From Candidatus Bathyarchaeota archaeon (GTDB lineage Archaea; Thermoproteota; Bathyarchaeia; RBG-16-48-13; JAGMEO01), in assembly GCA_030602965.1 (NCBI GenBank), contig JAUVYS010000067.1:1-6808 (forward strand): a DNA stretch of 6,808 nucleotides, given 5' to 3'. The translations under genes and the position numbers were made by a program. The notes beneath the pieces were generated by a model. It made no database searches. It had not been told where the DNA came from and saw only the letters and a list, made by a program, of their open reading frames with translations. Positions 5,422 through 6,808 of the stretch are shown one piece after another; position 1 is the stretch's first letter; each line of letters starts with the position of its first letter.

Positions 5422-5450
5422 TTAGATCATGAAAGCATAATTAGATCTAA
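5422..5450. repeat. Repeated TTAGATC sites, one within a perfect palindrome
   Basis: TTAGATCA (5422-5429) and TTAGATCT (5441-5448) lie 19 bp apart, close to two helical turns, and the second is part of the perfect palindrome TTAGATCTAA (5441-5450). They sit in the divergent intergenic region between the nucleotidyltransferase and the trxB stump, just upstream of the stump's TATA-like box, where an operator would lie. Low AT-rich complexity makes chance possible. Confidence 0.35.
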
Positions 5451-5454
5451 GAAA

Positions 5455-5463
5455 ATAAATATA
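5455..5463 (+). promoter_or_regulatory. TATA-like box in front of the thioredoxin reductase stump
   Basis: ATAAATATA-type sequence lies about 30 nt before the tandem TTG codons at 5492-5497, with AAAGG at 5486-5490 between. The promoter of the truncated gene therefore seems intact and could now drive transcription across the cyclase stump toward the thioredoxin gene. Confidence 0.4.
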
Positions 5464-5494
5464 GTCATAAAAATCGCCCTTGTTCAAAGGTTTG

Positions 5495-5611
5495 TTGAAA
5501 ATAATATATGATGTTATAATTCTTGGTTCGGGACCAGTTGGATTAACAGCTGCAATTTATACAAGTAGGACTCGTTTGTCGAATTCTCTGGTATGGAAGC
5601 ATGCCGTTTGA
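5495..5611 (+). pseudogene. trxB: 5' remnant of a thioredoxin reductase gene
   Basis: From the TTG at 5495 the frame reads 'KIIYDVIILGSGPVGLTAAI' and then 'YTSR', an almost ideal N-terminus of an FAD-dependent thioredoxin reductase, including the dinucleotide-binding GSGPVG loop. After about residue 28 ('TSRTRLS', near 5570-5580) the resemblance ends; the frame runs into DNA that encodes another protein on the opposite strand and stops with TGA at 5609-5611. Normal family length is a little over 300 residues, so about nine tenths is missing, including the CxxC redox site and NADPH domain; the product cannot work. The retained part shows no frameshift or stop, so the loss looks recent or artefactual. 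A thioredoxin-like gene lies 170 bp further on, which fits a former redox cluster. A few codons upstream TTG 5492 is an equal start candidate. Confidence 0.8.
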
Positions 5612-5687
5612 TTAAAGGTGAAGAGTTACCAGGATAAACGATCATTCCTTCTTTTAGAAGAAGCGAAACATCATAGGATTTCACCAT
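5514..5687 (-). pseudogene. 5' remnant of a cyclase-family (kynurenine formamidase-like) gene
   Basis: From the ATG at 5687 the minus strand reads 'MVKSYDVSLLLKEGMIVYPG' and continues 'NSSPLIKRHASIPENSTNES'. D-V-S...L-x-E-G-M-x-V-Y-P-G is the opening of the cyclase family (PF04199-type metal hydrolases that include kynurenine formamidases). About 40 residues match, down to roughly 5570; then the frame enters the antisense of the trxB stump and ends at a TAA at 5514-5516. The family's HxGTHxDxPxH metal site, which follows this region, is lost, so no enzyme can result. The start is supported by GGATGTGAG eight or so bases upstream and a TATA-like box at 5724-5733. The frame is open further upstream, but those residues show no family resemblance. 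Confidence 0.7.
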
Positions 5688-5723
5688 TTTTCTCACATCC
5701 AAATATTCTAACGATGAACACGA

Positions 5724-5733
5724 TATTATAAAT
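5724..5733. promoter_or_regulatory. Shared TATA region between the cyclase stump and the thioredoxin gene
   Basis: TATTATAAAT reads as a TATA box in both directions. On the minus strand it predicts a start near 5702, fifteen bases before the cyclase ATG. On the plus strand it predicts a start near 5755, about 28 bases before the thioredoxin ATG. It fits a divergent promoter retained from before the deletion. Confidence 0.4.
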
Positions 5734-5782
5734 AATAATTTGAAATAATAGCCTAACACTCAAAAAAAGACATGTGAAAAAT

Positions 5783-6166
5783 ATGGAACATGTTTTAGAA
5801 GTAAATGCAGATAACTGGGATAAAGAAATCCTAGAATCAGAAGAATTAACAATAGTCGATTTTTGGCACGAACGATGTATTTGGTGCAAGAGATTAGAGC
5901 CCATTTACGATGAGGTTGCAGAAGAATACAAGGGCCAGATGAAGTTTACAAAATTGAATGTTTTAAAAGATAGTGAAAATCAAAAGGTATCTGTCAAGTA
6001 CGGAGTTATGGGTACTCCAACATTACTATTCTTCTGTGGAAGAGCGGTTGAACCTGTCGAGAGAGCGGTTGGGTTTCAACCAAAAGATCGACTTAAACAA
6101 TTGATAGAAAAAGTTATCAACAAACACAAAGACTGTGTGAAAAAAAGCTCAAAACTCAAAATCTAA
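5783..6166 (+). CDS. Thioredoxin-like protein with unusual CIWC active site
   Basis: The ~127-residue protein has the thioredoxin fold in the usual order: 'LTIVDFW', the redox motif, 'KFTKLNVLKD', then 'YGVMGTPTLLFF' with the conserved cis-proline, and a final helix. Aligned to the standard W-C-G-P-C-K, this protein reads R-C-I-W-C-K: both cysteines are kept, but the tryptophan before them is arginine and the intervening pair is Ile-Trp instead of Gly-Pro. A cytosolic dithiol-disulfide oxidoreductase is inferred; the changed dipeptide should shift its redox potential and partners. There is no signal peptide. The C-terminus carries a lysine-rich extension with an extra cysteine. I chose ATG 5783; the in-frame GTG at 5774 would add three residues and neither has a good ribosome site. 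The gene follows a wrecked thioredoxin reductase stump and precedes transketolase by 50 bp. Confidence 0.88.
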   Translation: MEHVLEVNADNWDKEILESEELTIVDFWHERCIWCKRLEPIYDEVAEEYKGQMKFTKLNVLKDSENQKVSVKYGVMGTPTLLFFCGRAVEPVERAVGFQPKDRLKQLIEKVINKHKDCVKKSSKLKI

Positions 6167-6172
6167 AATAAA

Positions 6173-6182
6173 TTTTCTTTTT
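6173..6182 (+). terminator. T-rich tract after the thioredoxin gene, possible terminator
   Basis: TTTTCTTTTT follows the stop by six bases, as expected for an archaeal T-run terminator. AAATAAAT just before it could equally be the TATA box of the transketolase gene, so linked transcription cannot be excluded. Confidence 0.35.
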
Positions 6183-6216
6183 CAGTATTATCAATTTGAT
6201 AAAAGGTAAATGCGTC

Positions 6217-6808
6217 ATGAAAGATCTTGATAATCTTTGTGTTAACACGATACGTTTCCTATCCGTAGAGGCGGTTGAAAAAGCACGTTCAGGCCATCCA
6301 GGAGCCCCACTTGGAATGGCGCCTATGGCGTATGTACTCTGGGACAAGGTTCTACGCTACCATCCTCGGAATCCAACATGGTTTAACCGGGATCGTTTTA
6401 TCCTTTCAGCTGGACACGCCTCAGCTTTACTTTACTCTCTCTTACACCTCTATGGATATGATTTATCATTAGAAGAACTAAAGAATTTCCGCCAATGGGA
6501 AAGCAAAACCCCAGGTCACCCAGAATATGACCCCGTCGCTGGAGTAGAATTGACAACTGGCCCTCTAGGTCAAGGTTTTGGCATGGGCGTTGGAATGGCT
6601 ATTGCTGAACGATTCTTAGCTAGTAATTTTAACCACCCAGAATATCCCGTCGTAGACCATTATGTATACGCCATCTGTTCTGATGGTGACTTAATGGAAG
6701 GTGTTTCAGCAGAAGCTGCCTCTCTAGCAGGAACATTCAAACTAAGCAAACTCATCTACCTGTACGATGACAACAACATATCCATAGAAGGAGATACGGA
6801 CATCACTT
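6217..6808 (+). CDS. tkt: Transketolase, long bacterial type (N-terminal part, runs off the window)
   Basis: The 197 visible residues are the thiamine-diphosphate domain of transketolase: 'RSGHPGAPLGMAPM' with H27, 'LSAGHAS' with H67, 'SKTPGHPE' with H101, 'TTGPLGQG' (113-120) and the cofactor motif 'SDGDLMEG' (155-162) followed by 'DDNN' (184-187). The enzyme moves two-carbon units between sugar phosphates in the non-oxidative pentose phosphate pathway, in the cytosol. The wording matches full-length bacterial transketolases of about 660 residues, rather than the separate N- and C-subunits common in archaea; the pyrimidine-binding and C-terminal domains would lie beyond the edge. ATG 6217 is supported by AAAAGGT nine bases upstream and by the conserved opening. 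Counted GC is about 45% over 6361-6720 against about 29% over 3241-3360, so transfer or strong expression is possible. The in-frame gene has no interruption in view. Confidence 0.93.
   Translation, partial: MKDLDNLCVNTIRFLSVEAVEKARSGHPGAPLGMAPMAYVLWDKVLRYHPRNPTWFNRDRFILSAGHASALLYSLLHLYGYDLSLEELKNFRQWESKTPGHPEYDPVAGVELTTGPLGQGFGMGVGMAIAERFLASNFNHPEYPVVDHYVYAICSDGDLMEGVSAEAASLAGTFKLSKLIYLYDDNNISIEGDTDIT

Overview
The window looks like a low-GC archaeal chromosome segment, most likely from the TACK/Bathyarchaeia side. The evidence is: AT-rich TATA boxes about 26 nt before the starts (one start is leaderless), GGTGA-type ribosome sites, frequent TTG starts, a DRG-type GTPase with a C-terminal TGS domain, an ATP-cone plus Mrr-type nuclease fusion, and a surface beta-propeller protein ending in 'VGGEIFTVDKLAIL' plus a membrane helix and KRRKQ tail. 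The taxonomic placement is inference from family resemblance, not from a marker gene.

Layout: 1-335 (+) is the C-terminal end of an anchored NHL-type surface protein. It is convergent with a ZIP-family metal transporter at 637-1380 (-). A DRG/OBG-like GTPase follows at 1790-2953 (+), then an ATP-cone/restriction-endonuclease-like protein at 3178-4014 (+). That gene is convergent with a sugar-phosphate nucleotidyltransferase carrying a left-handed beta-helix at 4171-5319 (-). From 5495 to 5687 lie two facing gene stumps: the first ~28 codons of a thioredoxin reductase (+) and the first ~40 codons of a cyclase-family hydrolase (-), joined near 5570-5580. A thioredoxin-like gene with a CIWC active site (5783-6166, +) and the 5' end of a long bacterial-type transketolase (6217 to the window edge, +) complete the window.

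The two longest gene-free stretches (336-636 and 1381-1789) share structured DNA. One motif, B, is a 34-nt hairpin-forming sequence present at 462-495 and 1523-1556 with a single mismatch. The other, A, is a G5...C4-5-A-T7 hairpin present at 400-447 and 1599-1649, whose inner stem differs in sequence but is paired in both copies. A small preceding hairpin is also seen in both copies. Motif order is A-B in the first copy and B-A in the second. This is the best candidate for an undescribed structured RNA or repeat family here.

The genes do not form one pathway. The transporter, GTPase and nuclease each appear to have their own promoter. The trxB stump, cyclase stump and thioredoxin suggest an ancestral redox neighbourhood damaged by a deletion, or a false assembly join. 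The transketolase has clearly higher GC than its neighbours.
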